DNA of 40,454 bases from Planctomycetota bacterium (GCA_030740295.1 JASLXP010001194.1:1-40454), one strand, 5' to 3'. Positions 23,341-31,821 are shown, counted from the first letter of the stretch. Numbers and translations are program-made. The notes: generated by a model from the sequence alone, not told the origin.

Positions 23341-24852
23341 TCATTCATCCACGCGCCAGTCAAATCCGGCTGAGGTAAATCTTGCTTTGGATTTCGCCGA
23401 CCGGATGGCCTCTATCAGTCGGCTCATTGTGTGCGGATAGTCGGTCTTCAGCGAGACTGCAATCGGCTGAACCGCGGAGGCGGCCCGGTGCTCGATTCTG
23501 ATGAGCTCGACGCTGTCAAGGACCTGTGAACAGTTGGCCGCGTAAACAATGACTGCGTCCAGGGAACCGGTCCTGAGTTGATTGACCAGCAGGTCCGCGG
23601 TGGGGGTCTGAGCCCGGACGTTTTTTGTGATCTTTTCGTAGAGTTTCATCTGCTCGAGCAAACGTCTTGTCAGCGAACCGAGCGCGCTTTGCTTGTCGTT
23701 GGCCACCCCGATTTTCAGTCCCTCTGCAGTCAAGTCTTCCAGATTCTTGATGTCTTTGGGGTTGCCTTTCTGCAATGCGATAACGATGCCGGTCTGGGAT
23801 ACGTCTTGAGAGGGCTGAAACCGGTCGGCCACTTGATGCATGAACGAAACATCGCAGGCAAAGTATCCATCCGGATTCTCTCCGGCCATAATCTGACCGG
23901 TGAGGATCCCGCAGCCGTTGTACGCGGTGGTGACTTTCACCCCCTCACGTCGCTGAAATTCTTTGATAGTCTCCTGGATGGCCACCCGATTAACCCCGCC
24001 GCTGTAAAGGACGAGCTCAGGGGTCTCGGCCCACTTGTCGCCCTCAACTGGATCGAATCCCCATTTCTTGAAATTCTTCAAGCCACGGTCCCGCGCGCCC
24101 AGATAGCGGCAGAACCGCAGGGCGGCCTGTGGATGGCCCGAGCTCTTCAGGATGGCGACGGTGGTGGTCTTGACTGCCTCCTGAAACAGTGGGATTTCTA
24201 CGGTTTCCAACTCAGCGTATTGTCTGGCTGTGGAATCCCAGATAATCCCCGCGTCGACGGTGCCGATCTTGATGTCAATGGCGACTTCGTTGACAGTCGG
24301 CTTGAACACTTTGGCAGCCGCCTTCACCTGGTCCCATTCCCCGCTCTTTGTGAGCAGCTTACGTGTCAGTTTGCCCACAGAAGCGGCATCCGGATTCGCA
24401 AGCGCGGTGCGCACATCTTCCCGTAGCAGATCCGCCACTCCTGATATCTTCTTTGGATTGCCCTTCTTGACGGCAATCACCGGATGCAGGTGAGAGAGGG
24501 GAATGGATTCTGCGACGAGCCCCTTTTCTTTTGCGATGTTGATGTAGCTGATATCGGCGGCCAGGTATATATCTCCACGTCGTGCCACGGTTATTTTGCT
24601 GAGCAGCGTGCCCGATCCTTCATACTGAAGCTGAACCGGAACGCCATAGATCTTCTGATACTCCTCGGCCACTTCGGAGACGGGCTTCTGTATGCCGGCA
24701 GCGCAATAAAAGACCAGACCGTCCTGTTGAGCTTGAGGCTCATCCTCACGTTGTACCTGCTCGGGCGGCGGTGGCGGATTGGGCACGAGGAGGAATGACA
24801 AAAGCGCCACAACGACGATGGACGTGGCAAAGATTTTCCAACCGGTGTTCAT
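23341..24852 (-). CDS. Membrane-anchored protein with two tandem ModA-like domains
   Basis: ATG follows GGAG by seven bases. An uncleaved N-terminal helix (about residues 7-23) and a Pro-rich linker (PNPPPPPEQ) precede two periplasmic-binding domains of the ModA type. Domain 1 (about 45-285) begins LVFYCAAGIQKPVSEVAEEY, with the anion-loop-like YEGSGTLLSKI and DIYLAADISYI. Domain 2 (about 290-500) begins ELVLYSGGVNRVAIQETIKEF, with YNGCGILTGQI and YFACDVSFM. Typical ModA is about 250 residues with one domain, capturing molybdate, tungstate or similar oxyanions. Here two copies are fused and tethered. The cluster has an ABC ATPase but no permease, so transport is not assured; sensing or delivery to another complex is possible. 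Confidence 0.85.
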   Translation of the reverse strand: MNTGWKIFATSIVVVALLSFLLVPNPPPPPEQVQREDEPQAQQDGLVFYCAAGIQKPVSEVAEEYQKIYGVPVQLQYEGSGTLLSKITVARRGDIYLAADISYINIAKEKGLVAESIPLSHLHPVIAVKKGNPKKISGVADLLREDVRTALANPDAASVGKLTRKLLTKSGEWDQVKAAAKVFKPTVNEVAIDIKIGTVDAGIIWDSTARQYAELETVEIPLFQEAVKTTTVAILKSSGHPQAALRFCRYLGARDRGLKNFKKWGFDPVEGDKWAETPELVLYSGGVNRVAIQETIKEFQRREGVKVTTAYNGCGILTGQIMAGENPDGYFACDVSFMHQVADRFQPSQDVSQTGIVIALQKGNPKDIKNLEDLTAEGLKIGVANDKQSALGSLTRRLLEQMKLYEKITKNVRAQTPTADLLVNQLRTGSLDAVIVYAANCSQVLDSVELIRIEHRAASAVQPIAVSLKTDYPHTMSRLIEAIRSAKSKARFTSAGFDWRVDE

Positions 24853-24959
24853 TAATAATCTCCAGTTTTATCTGAGCAAAGCCTCTGAATCCTGCGGGGC
24901 GCCAAAACCACCGTAGATTGTCGGCAATCTCATGTGAGCCGGTGGCTCAGTATAAGAAA
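24853..24959 (-). other. Intra-cluster spacer with tandem hairpins
   Basis: This is the only sizeable gap in the six-gene cluster. On the minus strand it carries TGAGCC-ACC-GGCTCA (24935-24949) followed four bases later by AGATTG-CCGA-CAATCT (24915-24930), two perfect 6-bp stems, directly after the ATPase stop. They could protect or end the upstream message and set a different level for the binding-protein gene. No T-run follows them. Confidence 0.4.
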
Positions 24960-25634
24960 TCACCCGCCGGATTCCGACAGGCTGCCGTCTTCGATCCTGA
25001 ACCGGCGCCCGGCACGTTCCGCCGCGCTTTCGTCGTGCGTGACCAGCAGCACCGCTCCGCCCGCATCTGCAAATTCTGTCATGGCATCGAGAACGATGGC
25101 CGCGTTATCGGGATCGAGGTTCCCCGTGGGTTCATCGGCCAGGAGAAGGCTCGGCTGATTCAACAGAGCCCTTGCCAGCGCTGTCCGCTGGCATTCGCCT
25201 GCGCTCAGTTCTGACGGCAGATGATTGGCACGATCGGTCAGCTTGAAACGATCCATCGCCGACCTGGCACGCTCATCTGCGAGAGACCGGTCCTGTCCCA
25301 CTGCTAACACCGGGGCCATGATGTTATCGAAAACGGACAGGTATGGGATGAGATAAAACTGCTGGAAAACAAATCCCACCTTCGCCGCGCGAAGGCTCGT
25401 GCTCTCCGCCGCGCCGAGTTTGTATGGATTCTTACCGTCAATGAGGACCTCACCTTCGTCCGGCTTAAGCAGCCCTCCGGCGATGAGCAAAATGGTGGAT
25501 TTGCCGCAGCCGCTCGGTCCTTGAATGGAGGCGAAATCGTCTCCCGCAAGGCTGAGATTGGCGTCCCTGAGAATAGAGAGCGGGCCCTCAGAGCGATGGT
25601 AGGTCTTGGAGAGAGTTTTCAGTTCAAGCAGCAC
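24960..25634 (-). CDS. LolD/MacB-type ABC transporter ATPase
   Basis: The 224-residue ATPase is complete: Walker A GPSGCGKST (39-47), Q-loop in GFVFQQFYLIPYLSV, signature LSAGE (variant of LSGGQ), Walker B LLLADEPTGNLD and the switch histidine in LLVTHD. The segment between Walker A and the signature is typical of the LolD/MacB/FtsE branch, which powers FtsX-like permeases acting on lipoproteins, peptides or cell-wall machinery, and not of ModC-type importers. The expected permease is absent from the cluster. GTG at 25634 starts two bases after the preceding stop, so coupling is likely. Glu replaces Gln in the signature, leaving the key Ser and Gly intact. Confidence 0.93.
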   Translation of the reverse strand: MLLELKTLSKTYHRSEGPLSILRDANLSLAGDDFASIQGPSGCGKSTILLIAGGLLKPDEGEVLIDGKNPYKLGAAESTSLRAAKVGFVFQQFYLIPYLSVFDNIMAPVLAVGQDRSLADERARSAMDRFKLTDRANHLPSELSAGECQRTALARALLNQPSLLLADEPTGNLDPDNAAIVLDAMTEFADAGGAVLLVTHDESAAERAGRRFRIEDGSLSESGG

Positions 25635-25636
25635 TG

Positions 25637-26770
25637 TTAAGGAGAGACCACATCGTTGATTTTGATCTCCTTGTCACCTGCCGGCCCTTCGACCATGACC
25701 GCGCGTGCGATGCCGGGCCCAATGGTGGTGACTTCTATCTTGGCGATCCAGTCGTTCTGGCGAACGATGTTGAACAGGTCGCCAACCTTTGGCTGCGGTT
25801 CGAGTCCGGAGCAGGAGAAAATGAGCGAATTCTTCTTGGGCTGGATGGCAAGCACGACGGACTGGGCAGTACCTTTTCGGTTTAGCTTCTCTCTCTTTTC
25901 AAATGTTGGGGGCCTGGTTCCCTGCGCTATCTTCTCCCGGGTTGGAATGCCGAGACGAGGTCCATTCTCGCGAAGCCATTTTGACCACGCATCTTTGCTG
26001 CTGGCGGTCAGCCCTGCGCCGGTGATGAGGTTGAGCGAGTCATGAGCGGCATTCGAGACCGGCAGCATCTTCTTCGGATCAAGCAGGTCGACAAGGTTGG
26101 GGATGATCGCCATGTCCTTGCACAATCCGAGCGCCTTTGCCGCGGCCGCCTGGACGGACCATTCCGATGATTTGGTCGCACCGACCAGTGCTGCCACTGC
26201 GTCCGGATGATTGTTGCCCGTGAGCTCTTTTACTGCTTCTTTGCGTTCACGCGTAGGGAGGGTGTCGTCCTCCACAATCCTGATCCACTCTTTCATCCCG
26301 GGCGTGGGCTTGTTCAAGTGCAGATTAGGGGGCGAAGGCCGCACGATGGCCGCTCCGCCGGCCGGTGGTACGCTGACGGGAGGCACGAGCGGTCTTACCG
26401 GAAAGTCCGGCAGCGTTTCTCTGGGCTGTTCTTTCTTGGGCTTTGTGTCGAAGACAATTTTATTCTCGGTATCTCTGCGCTTCTGCTCCGTGATGCTGTT
26501 CCTCAGCTTGGCTGCCACGCGCATGAGCTCGGGGACGCCGAACTCGTTGACTCTTTCGAGATTCTTAAGGGCCTCTTCGTATTTGCCCGCGTTTGCGTCA
26601 CCTTCCACCTTTGGCTTGATCACTTCACTGTAAAAATCTCGAGCGTGGTTGGTGTATTGCTTCCTCTTCTCTTCCGCCCGGTTGCGATAGATGGAGTCCG
26701 GATTCCTGGCGATGAAATTATCGAACTCCTTGATGGCCTTGCCGTACTGCAGGGATTTTTGAAATTCCAT
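25637..26770 (-). CDS. TPR/HEAT-repeat protein with C-terminal beta domain
   Basis: The 377-residue protein begins with a tetratricopeptide-like helical unit (LQYGKAIKEFDNFIARNP), followed by a charged helical region and a Pro-rich linker (about 125-150). HEAT/PBS-lyase-type repeats span about 155-265 (HPDAVAALVGATKSSEWSVQ, AAAAKALGLCKDMAIIPNLV). The last 75 residues look like a small beta-barrel (GDLFNIVRQNDWIAKIEVT). Without a signal peptide or membrane segment it would be cytoplasmic, suited to scaffold contacts with the adjacent ATPase or the zinc-ribbon protein. The start is 15 bases after the previous stop, without a clear ribosome site. The function is unknown. Confidence 0.75.
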   Translation of the reverse strand: MEFQKSLQYGKAIKEFDNFIARNPDSIYRNRAEEKRKQYTNHARDFYSEVIKPKVEGDANAGKYEEALKNLERVNEFGVPELMRVAAKLRNSITEQKRRDTENKIVFDTKPKKEQPRETLPDFPVRPLVPPVSVPPAGGAAIVRPSPPNLHLNKPTPGMKEWIRIVEDDTLPTRERKEAVKELTGNNHPDAVAALVGATKSSEWSVQAAAAKALGLCKDMAIIPNLVDLLDPKKMLPVSNAAHDSLNLITGAGLTASSKDAWSKWLRENGPRLGIPTREKIAQGTRPPTFEKREKLNRKGTAQSVVLAIQPKKNSLIFSCSGLEPQPKVGDLFNIVRQNDWIAKIEVTTIGPGIARAVMVEGPAGDKEIKINDVVSP

Positions 26771-26785
26771 TGCCCGATCGTCGGC

Positions 26786-27688
26786 CTATGAAAACTCATC
26801 AAAGGAGCTGTCATTCAGAACGGGTGTCCGAGCCTGGTCAGGTTTGCTGCTTTTGCCTTTCAACTGATTGGCCAGTTGCCGGATGGCCCCGTCCTGCTGC
26901 TGAATCAGGCGTTCCATGGTGAGCAGTGAGGATTCTATCTTTGTCAGCCGCGATTCTGTGCCCTGGAGTTTCTCGCTCACCTTGTTCGCGTTCTCCGTAG
27001 CCGCGGTTCTGCCAGCACGAACGCGCTCCACAGAGCTGGTGACCTCTTTGTAATTGCGGCGGAGCTCGGAGAACGTTTTGTCCAGGCCAGTAAGGCGATC
27101 CTCGATAGGTTTGGTTGCGAGGGCGAGCTCCTCCTTGAGATTCTGATCCGATTTGCCTTCGGTCTGCTCCGGCCCGGCCTGCTGCATGAAGACCGCGTAA
27201 CCGGAAAGCCCGAGCGTTAGAAGTAGCGCAGCAGCGAACAGGAACGAAAGCGCACTGGAAGGCTGGCGTTCCGGCATCGCAGGATAGGCGGCACTGCCCT
27301 GCAGTGAGGCATTGCAGTGGCGGCAGACAACTGCTTCGAGTGCAATCATTTCTGCGCAGTAGGGGCATTTCTTTTTGGGAGTCTGGACCTCCGGCGGCGG
27401 CGTTGAGCTTCGCACCACGGGAGCCGGCTCTGGCTGGCTTGGCAGAGCGGCGGTTGCTGGTTCGGTGACGCCGATTTCAGCACCGCACTTTCTGCAGAGA
27501 TAGGCGTGGCCATCGAAAAGCGGCGTCTCCACATGGCGGCATTTAGAGCAAGCCATCCGGGAGACATGCTTGCCGGCCACGGTGCAGTTGAGGCAGAAGA
27601 GGCGGCCCTCTTTCTGCTTTACCGAGCCGGTCGTAAAATCTGTAATCGTAAGGGCTTTACTGCAGGAGGCGCACGTGTAAGTATCCAT
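26786..27688 (-). CDS. Zinc-ribbon membrane protein with coiled coil
   Basis: ATG at 27688 is preferred over GTG at 27697 because it lies near a GTGAG-type site. The protein of about 300 residues has CxxC pairs grouped as several zinc ribbons: CASC...CLNC, CSKC...CRKC and a third, CPYCAEMI...CRHC, similar to the zinc-ribbon double-domain proteins. A transmembrane helix (about residues 147-167) and a long coiled coil (about 180-275, ELRRNYKEVTSSVERVR) follow. It therefore looks like a membrane-anchored protein with cytoplasmic metal-binding fingers and a periplasmic coil. It is the first gene of the six-gene minus-strand cluster. No enzymatic role is visible. Confidence 0.8.
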   Translation of the reverse strand: MDTYTCASCSKALTITDFTTGSVKQKEGRLFCLNCTVAGKHVSRMACSKCRHVETPLFDGHAYLCRKCGAEIGVTEPATAALPSQPEPAPVVRSSTPPPEVQTPKKKCPYCAEMIALEAVVCRHCNASLQGSAAYPAMPERQPSSALSFLFAAALLLTLGLSGYAVFMQQAGPEQTEGKSDQNLKEELALATKPIEDRLTGLDKTFSELRRNYKEVTSSVERVRAGRTAATENANKVSEKLQGTESRLTKIESSLLTMERLIQQQDGAIRQLANQLKGKSSKPDQARTPVLNDSSFDEFS

Positions 27689-27853
27689 AGTTCTCACTAT
27701 TCACCAAGGAGGAGTAAAATCCTTCAACAAGTAAAAGGTGCCCGGCTGGTGGGTAATGCAACTGCTGGAAGGAAAAGTGCTCCGCCGTCCGTGACCAGGA
27801 TGGTATTCTAAGAGGTATGTCCCTGATTTCTATCCAAACACAGACGAACCGGT
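27689..27853. other. Spacer upstream of the zinc-ribbon gene
   Basis: These 165 bases hold the leader of the six-gene cluster and the end of the HU gene. On the minus strand TAGAAT (plus coordinates 27805-27810) is a possible -10 element for the cluster, about 110 bases from its first start, without a good -35. An AAGGAGG on the plus strand is not followed by any start codon. Confidence 0.25.
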
Positions 27854-28327
27854 TTACGGCTGACCGGCAGGGGGAGTTGGCGGCTGGGTGGGGCTGGCCG
27901 GTTCATCGGAAGGCGCGTTCTCCGATGGGGGCTGAGGAGGAGATGGGGCCTGCCGCTCAGATGGGGTTTCAGATGCCGGTGGAGATTCAGAATCTGCCGG
28001 GGCTGCCGCGGCTGCGTCTTCTTCAGCCTGCTTCCGTTCCATGAGTTCCCCAACCGCGTCTTTCATCTTTTTTCCCATTTTGAACGACACCACCATTTTG
28101 GCAGGGACGGGCACCTTCTCGAGCGTGCGCGGATTATGGCCGATCCGCGCGGCCCTTTTCTTAAAGCTGAACACGCCGAAATCACGCAGCTCAATTCGAT
28201 TGCCGACCCCAAGCTGCTGATTCATCTCGTCAAAGAGATTCTGGACCACCTCTTGAACGAGTTCCTGTTCTTCGTTGGTGCGTTCAATCACACGGAGAAT
28301 CAGATCTTTCTTGGTGACGGTACCCAT
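27854..28327 (-). CDS. HU/IHF-family DNA-binding protein with Pro/Ala/Ser tail
   Basis: AGGAGG lies four bases before the ATG. Residues 1-93 are a complete HU/IHF fold: TKKDLILRVIERT, the dimer helix, and IELRDFGVFSFKKR leading into the DNA-contacting arm RIGHNPRTLEKVPVPA, where the NP pair marks the intercalating proline. The C-terminal 64 residues (about 94-157) are Pro/Ala/Ser/Glu-rich (for example SESPPASETPSER), disordered and mildly acidic. This is unlike the Lys/Ala tails of histone-like HU fusions. The protein bends or compacts DNA; the tail may modulate oligomerisation. It has a good promoter on its own strand. Confidence 0.93.
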   Translation of the reverse strand: MGTVTKKDLILRVIERTNEEQELVQEVVQNLFDEMNQQLGVGNRIELRDFGVFSFKKRAARIGHNPRTLEKVPVPAKMVVSFKMGKKMKDAVGELMERKQAEEDAAAAAPADSESPPASETPSERQAPSPPQPPSENAPSDEPASPTQPPTPPAGQP

Positions 28328-28445
28328 AGCTCCTCCTGTTGTGTGCGTCCCGCGTAAGTAAATGTAGAGGTCTGTGTCGTTCGGCGGACCTGAAGAGGGA
28401 GGGGAGAGCGCAGGTTTGAACCCGCTGTTACGGCACTAGACCTGA

Positions 28446-28474
28446 GATATAAGCCGCTTGCCGATGGCTGTCAA
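28446..28474 (-). promoter_or_regulatory. Strong promoter for the HU-family gene
   Basis: On the minus strand a perfect TTGACA (plus 28469-28474) and TATATC (plus 28446-28451) are separated by 17 bases. An A8 tract (plus T-run 28478-28485) directly upstream of the -35 resembles an UP element. The leader to the ATG would be about 110 bases. The same T-run read on the plus strand follows a weak GCTTG/CAAGC stem, but no plus-strand gene ends here. Confidence 0.65.
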
Positions 28475-28527
28475 GCCTTTTTTTTATAACTGTTTCGGAG
28501 AGAGTCACACCCCTTCGAAAGCCTCAA

Positions 28528-28555
28528 TTGCGTTGCTATAGGCCAAGGCTAGAAT
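28528..28555 (+). promoter_or_regulatory. Promoter for the FGE-fold gene
   Basis: TTGCGT (28528-28533) and TAGAAT (28550-28555) are 16 bases apart and are followed by AGCCGCCCC. The predicted transcript start near 28562 leaves about 45 bases before ATG 28607, which has no Shine-Dalgarno sequence. It is divergent from the HU promoter. Confidence 0.45.
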
Positions 28556-28606
28556 AGCCGCCCCAAACCGCTTCCTGCATCGTTCCCATCCAGCAATACC
28601 TCCAAA

Positions 28607-29719
28607 ATGGCTGTCGAACAGATCGAGAAAGACGACATTATCACCGTCCTCAAATGGCCTGAAAAGGAAGAGATCAAAGGACGCGTTACCAGCGTCATGC
28701 AGGGAACCCCGGCCGGCTGGCAAGGCGCCTACTACGAGGTGCTCAATGGCATTTATCAGGGCAAGAGATTGTTCGCCTTCAGGCCCCAGATCGTAGCGAA
28801 TCACTCAAGCCACGAGAGCGCTCCTTCCGAGCCGGCGCCACAGAAAGAAAAGCCCATCCTGCATGCCGCCGCACAGGAACCCCAAACTCCAGGTGCACCC
28901 GGAATCCAGGAACAGACCCATCCCAAAGACGGCTCGGTCATGGTCTTGGTCCCTGATGGCACTTTTATCATGGGTGAAGATTTCGGTCAGAATTACGCCC
29001 AGCCGCGGCACAAGGTTCACCTGCGCGAATACTGGCTCGATAAACGTACGGTAAGCGTTGGGCAGTACAGGAAGTTCTGCGAAGAGACCGGCCACAAACC
29101 GCCGAAATGGTCAGACGTTGAAAAGACCTCGCCGACCGACGAGCATCCCATCGTCGCAGTGACCTTTGAAGACGCGCAGGCATACGCGGAATGGGCAGGC
29201 AAGCGTCTGCCTACCGAAGCGGAATGGGAAAAGGCCGCCAGAGGCGCGAACGGAAGCCATTATACCTGGGGTAACAAGCCGCTCTACAAAGTGCAGCCCG
29301 AACTACTCAAGGTCGTCGGCAAGCTGGATCCACGCACTGTTGCCGAGGATGTCGGCCCATACGGGCACGAAGATCTGCTGACCGGTGTCTGGGAATGGTG
29401 TTCCGATTTCTTCGATCCTCACTATTACAAAGACTCGCCGGAAGAGAACCCCACGGGGCCCGAAGATGGCAAGAGACGTTCAGTTCGAGGAAGCAACTGG
29501 AGCGCGGCGACCAACATCGAAGGCCTGCTCGAAGAACGGGGCGACTACGTTAATGAAACCGACTCGCCAGTGAACGATGTCACCACTTTCACCAGGGAGG
29601 AGGAGCGCAGGCTGCGATCCTACTGCCAGATGCTGGCCGCGTTTGTCCGCAACTCGACGCCTTTGAAATTCAAGAATGAGTTTGGCGGCTTTCGGTGCGC
29701 GATGGGTGTGGATAGGTAA
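28607..29719 (+). CDS. FGE/SUMF1-fold protein lacking the catalytic Cys position
   Basis: Residues 1-65 form a small beta domain (ITVLKWPEKEEIKGRVTSV) of unknown kind. A Pro/Ala/Gln linker leads to a formylglycine-generating-enzyme-like fold (about 108-370), recognised from MVLVPDGTFIMGED, VSVGQYRKFCEETGH, PIVAVTFEDAQAYAEWAGK, RLPTEAEWEKAARG, GVWEWCSDFF, VRGSNWSAATN and NEFGGFRCAMG. True aerobic FGE has an active-site Cys pair in the block after the RGG/RGS motif; here that place reads SNWSAATN without Cys, and only one YC occurs later. The protein is thus more likely a ligand-binding C-type-lectin-like member than a sulfatase activator, despite the sulfatase gene 2.2 kb away. No signal peptide is seen. 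Confidence 0.88.
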   Translation: MAVEQIEKDDIITVLKWPEKEEIKGRVTSVMQGTPAGWQGAYYEVLNGIYQGKRLFAFRPQIVANHSSHESAPSEPAPQKEKPILHAAAQEPQTPGAPGIQEQTHPKDGSVMVLVPDGTFIMGEDFGQNYAQPRHKVHLREYWLDKRTVSVGQYRKFCEETGHKPPKWSDVEKTSPTDEHPIVAVTFEDAQAYAEWAGKRLPTEAEWEKAARGANGSHYTWGNKPLYKVQPELLKVVGKLDPRTVAEDVGPYGHEDLLTGVWEWCSDFFDPHYYKDSPEENPTGPEDGKRRSVRGSNWSAATNIEGLLEERGDYVNETDSPVNDVTTFTREEERRLRSYCQMLAAFVRNSTPLKFKNEFGGFRCAMGVDR

Positions 29720-29775
29720 TGGCCCTGGATACGCGGCTCATTCGTTCAGCTCTTTCGTGGCAGAGATGGAATAAA

Positions 29776-31821
29776 CTAACCGTAATGCGACCTCAGTTCC
29801 CTTCGCATCACTTTGTTCGAAGCAGTGCGAGGCAGGGATTCAACGACGACGACGTCGCTGATTCGGAATAGGGGGTTTATCCTCTTCTTGATGGTGTCCT
29901 GCATCGCAGGTTTCAGTTCGCCGGCATCTTTCGTTACACCGGCATTCAGAACCACATAAATCACCAAAGATGATGGCCCGCCCTCATCGGAGGTAACTGC
30001 GATGGCCGCGGTCTCAGCCACTTCGTCGTCTTGATTAAGCTCGCGCTCGATCTCTGCGGAGCTCACTTTGATGCCGCCCAGGTTCATCGTGTCATCGACG
30101 CGTCCGTGAGCCCGATAGTAGCCTGCCCCGACACACTCCATCTGGTCTCCGTGCCGGCGAAGGATACTCCCGTCGTCTCTGGAGGGTGTTCCTTCATAGT
30201 AGACCTCGTGATGATCTCGATTCAGCAGCTCGATCGAGAGGCCGAGCGAAGGAGGACACAGGAATAACTCGCCGTTGTCGGTTTCTTCTCCCTCTTCATC
30301 CAGAATGACAAAATCGTGACCGATGGCAGGCGTTGAAAACGTGGCAGGCGAAGCCGGTTGAACGACCGACCCGGTAATGTATCCGCCGGCGATTTCCGTC
30401 CCGCCGCAGTACTCGATGACGGGTTTGTACCCGGCCAGATGCATGAGGTAGAGCATGTCCTCCACGTTCGAGCTTTCTCCCGTCGAACTGAATGCCCTGA
30501 TGGCCTGCCAGTCGAACCCCTTCATGCAGTCACTCGCCCGCCAGGCCCGAACGAGGCTCGGCACAACGCCCAGCATGGTTACCCCGGCATCGTTCACAAA
30601 CTCTCCGAATTCACGCCCGGTAGGCGCGCCATCAAAGAGTGCCATCGATGCACGGTTGGCCAGGCTCGCATAGATCAGCCACGGCCCCATCATCCAGCCG
30701 AGATTAGTCGGCCAGCACAAGACGTCGCCGGGCTGGATGTCGTGATGAATGAAGGCATCGGCAATGCCGCGAATCGGTGATGAGTGCGACCAGGGAATAG
30801 CTTTGGGCTCGCCCGTGGTGCCCGAAGAGAACAGAATGTTTGTGGGATCATCAGGGCTGCAGGAAACTGGTTCGAATTCTCTATCGTCTGAGAGGAATTC
30901 CTCCCATGGAAGGTCTCCATCGCGCAGGGATAGTTTGCCGGGCGCATCGCTTTCATCGCTCTTCAACACGATGGCCCTGGGCGCATTCGCGGAAGAGACC
31001 TTTTCATACAGGGGCAGTTTCTTGCCCGCACGTTGGACAAAGTCCTGCGTAAAAATGCCCACGACCTTCGCAATCTCGTTTCGGGTGGCTATCGCATCCG
31101 GAGCGAAACTGTCTGCAATCGAGACGGCCACGCAGCCTGCCCGGATAATGCCAAGATAGATGGCGACCGATTCAACATTCATCGGCATACAAACGCCGAT
31201 GGCGTCCCCCCGCTCGAAACCTGTCTCAGCAAGACCGTTGGCTACCCGATGAGTCAGGTCCTGCAGTTCGCCCAGACTGATTCTCGATAGAGCTCCTCCC
31301 TCCCGCTGATAGGTGATGGCCGGCCTGTTCCGCTCGCCGGCGAAACAACTGTCAGTAATATTGAGCCGGGCGCCGTGAAGCCACTTCGGAGATTCAACTC
31401 CTTCTGAAAGGTCGAGGATTTCAGTGAACTGAGAGTGAAAGGGAATCCGCAACCGTTCAAGCATGGCAGACCAGAACCCCGGTTTGTCATCAACACTCCA
31501 ACGATGGAATTTATCGAAACTCGAGTCGCCTCGCTCTGACATTAACCGACCGACGTTGGCCTGCCCGAGGACAGAATCATTCGGCACCCACGCCGGAGGC
31601 GGTCCGGTAGAAGTATCCCATTCCGCGAACACCTGGTGGTGAACATAAGCGTGTAAATCAAAGGGATGGTCCGGACTGAGCACCTCCCTCGAAATAACAG
31701 ACCAGCATTCCGCTGGTGGCAAAGAGGCCATGTAGAAATTCGTACGATGGGCCACCAATTCCGCGTCCGATTCCGTAAGGCCAAACTCGATAAGTTGCTC
31801 TGCGTCTATGCTTCTATCCAT
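29776..31821 (-). CDS. AMP-forming acyl-CoA synthetase (AAE17/18-like)
   Basis: ATG at 31821 is chosen over a TTG at 31860. The 681-residue protein belongs to the ANL superfamily: it activates a carboxylic acid with ATP to an acyl-adenylate and transfers it to coenzyme A in the cytoplasm. Motifs are the P-loop ILFSSGTTGEPKAIPWSH, AFSSTGESS, EYCGGTEIAGGYI, the hinge HGRVDDTMNLGGIKVSSAEIE and the C-terminal catalytic lysine in LPRTASNKVMRREL. An N-terminal extension of about 150 residues with the acetyl-CoA synthetase-like WLHGARLNITDSCF segment places it near acetyl/acetoacetyl-CoA synthetases and plant peroxisomal AAE17/18. The substrate is unknown. It stands alone, convergent with the FGE-fold gene and divergent from the sulfatase. 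Confidence 0.9.
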   Translation of the reverse strand: MDRSIDAEQLIEFGLTESDAELVAHRTNFYMASLPPAECWSVISREVLSPDHPFDLHAYVHHQVFAEWDTSTGPPPAWVPNDSVLGQANVGRLMSERGDSSFDKFHRWSVDDKPGFWSAMLERLRIPFHSQFTEILDLSEGVESPKWLHGARLNITDSCFAGERNRPAITYQREGGALSRISLGELQDLTHRVANGLAETGFERGDAIGVCMPMNVESVAIYLGIIRAGCVAVSIADSFAPDAIATRNEIAKVVGIFTQDFVQRAGKKLPLYEKVSSANAPRAIVLKSDESDAPGKLSLRDGDLPWEEFLSDDREFEPVSCSPDDPTNILFSSGTTGEPKAIPWSHSSPIRGIADAFIHHDIQPGDVLCWPTNLGWMMGPWLIYASLANRASMALFDGAPTGREFGEFVNDAGVTMLGVVPSLVRAWRASDCMKGFDWQAIRAFSSTGESSNVEDMLYLMHLAGYKPVIEYCGGTEIAGGYITGSVVQPASPATFSTPAIGHDFVILDEEGEETDNGELFLCPPSLGLSIELLNRDHHEVYYEGTPSRDDGSILRRHGDQMECVGAGYYRAHGRVDDTMNLGGIKVSSAEIERELNQDDEVAETAAIAVTSDEGGPSSLVIYVVLNAGVTKDAGELKPAMQDTIKKRINPLFRISDVVVVESLPRTASNKVMRRELRSHYG

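Noticed and set aside
28452..28485. Plus-strand terminator from the T8 run
   Set aside because: The stem is weak and no plus-strand gene ends upstream; the tract fits better as the A-rich element of the HU promoter on the minus strand.
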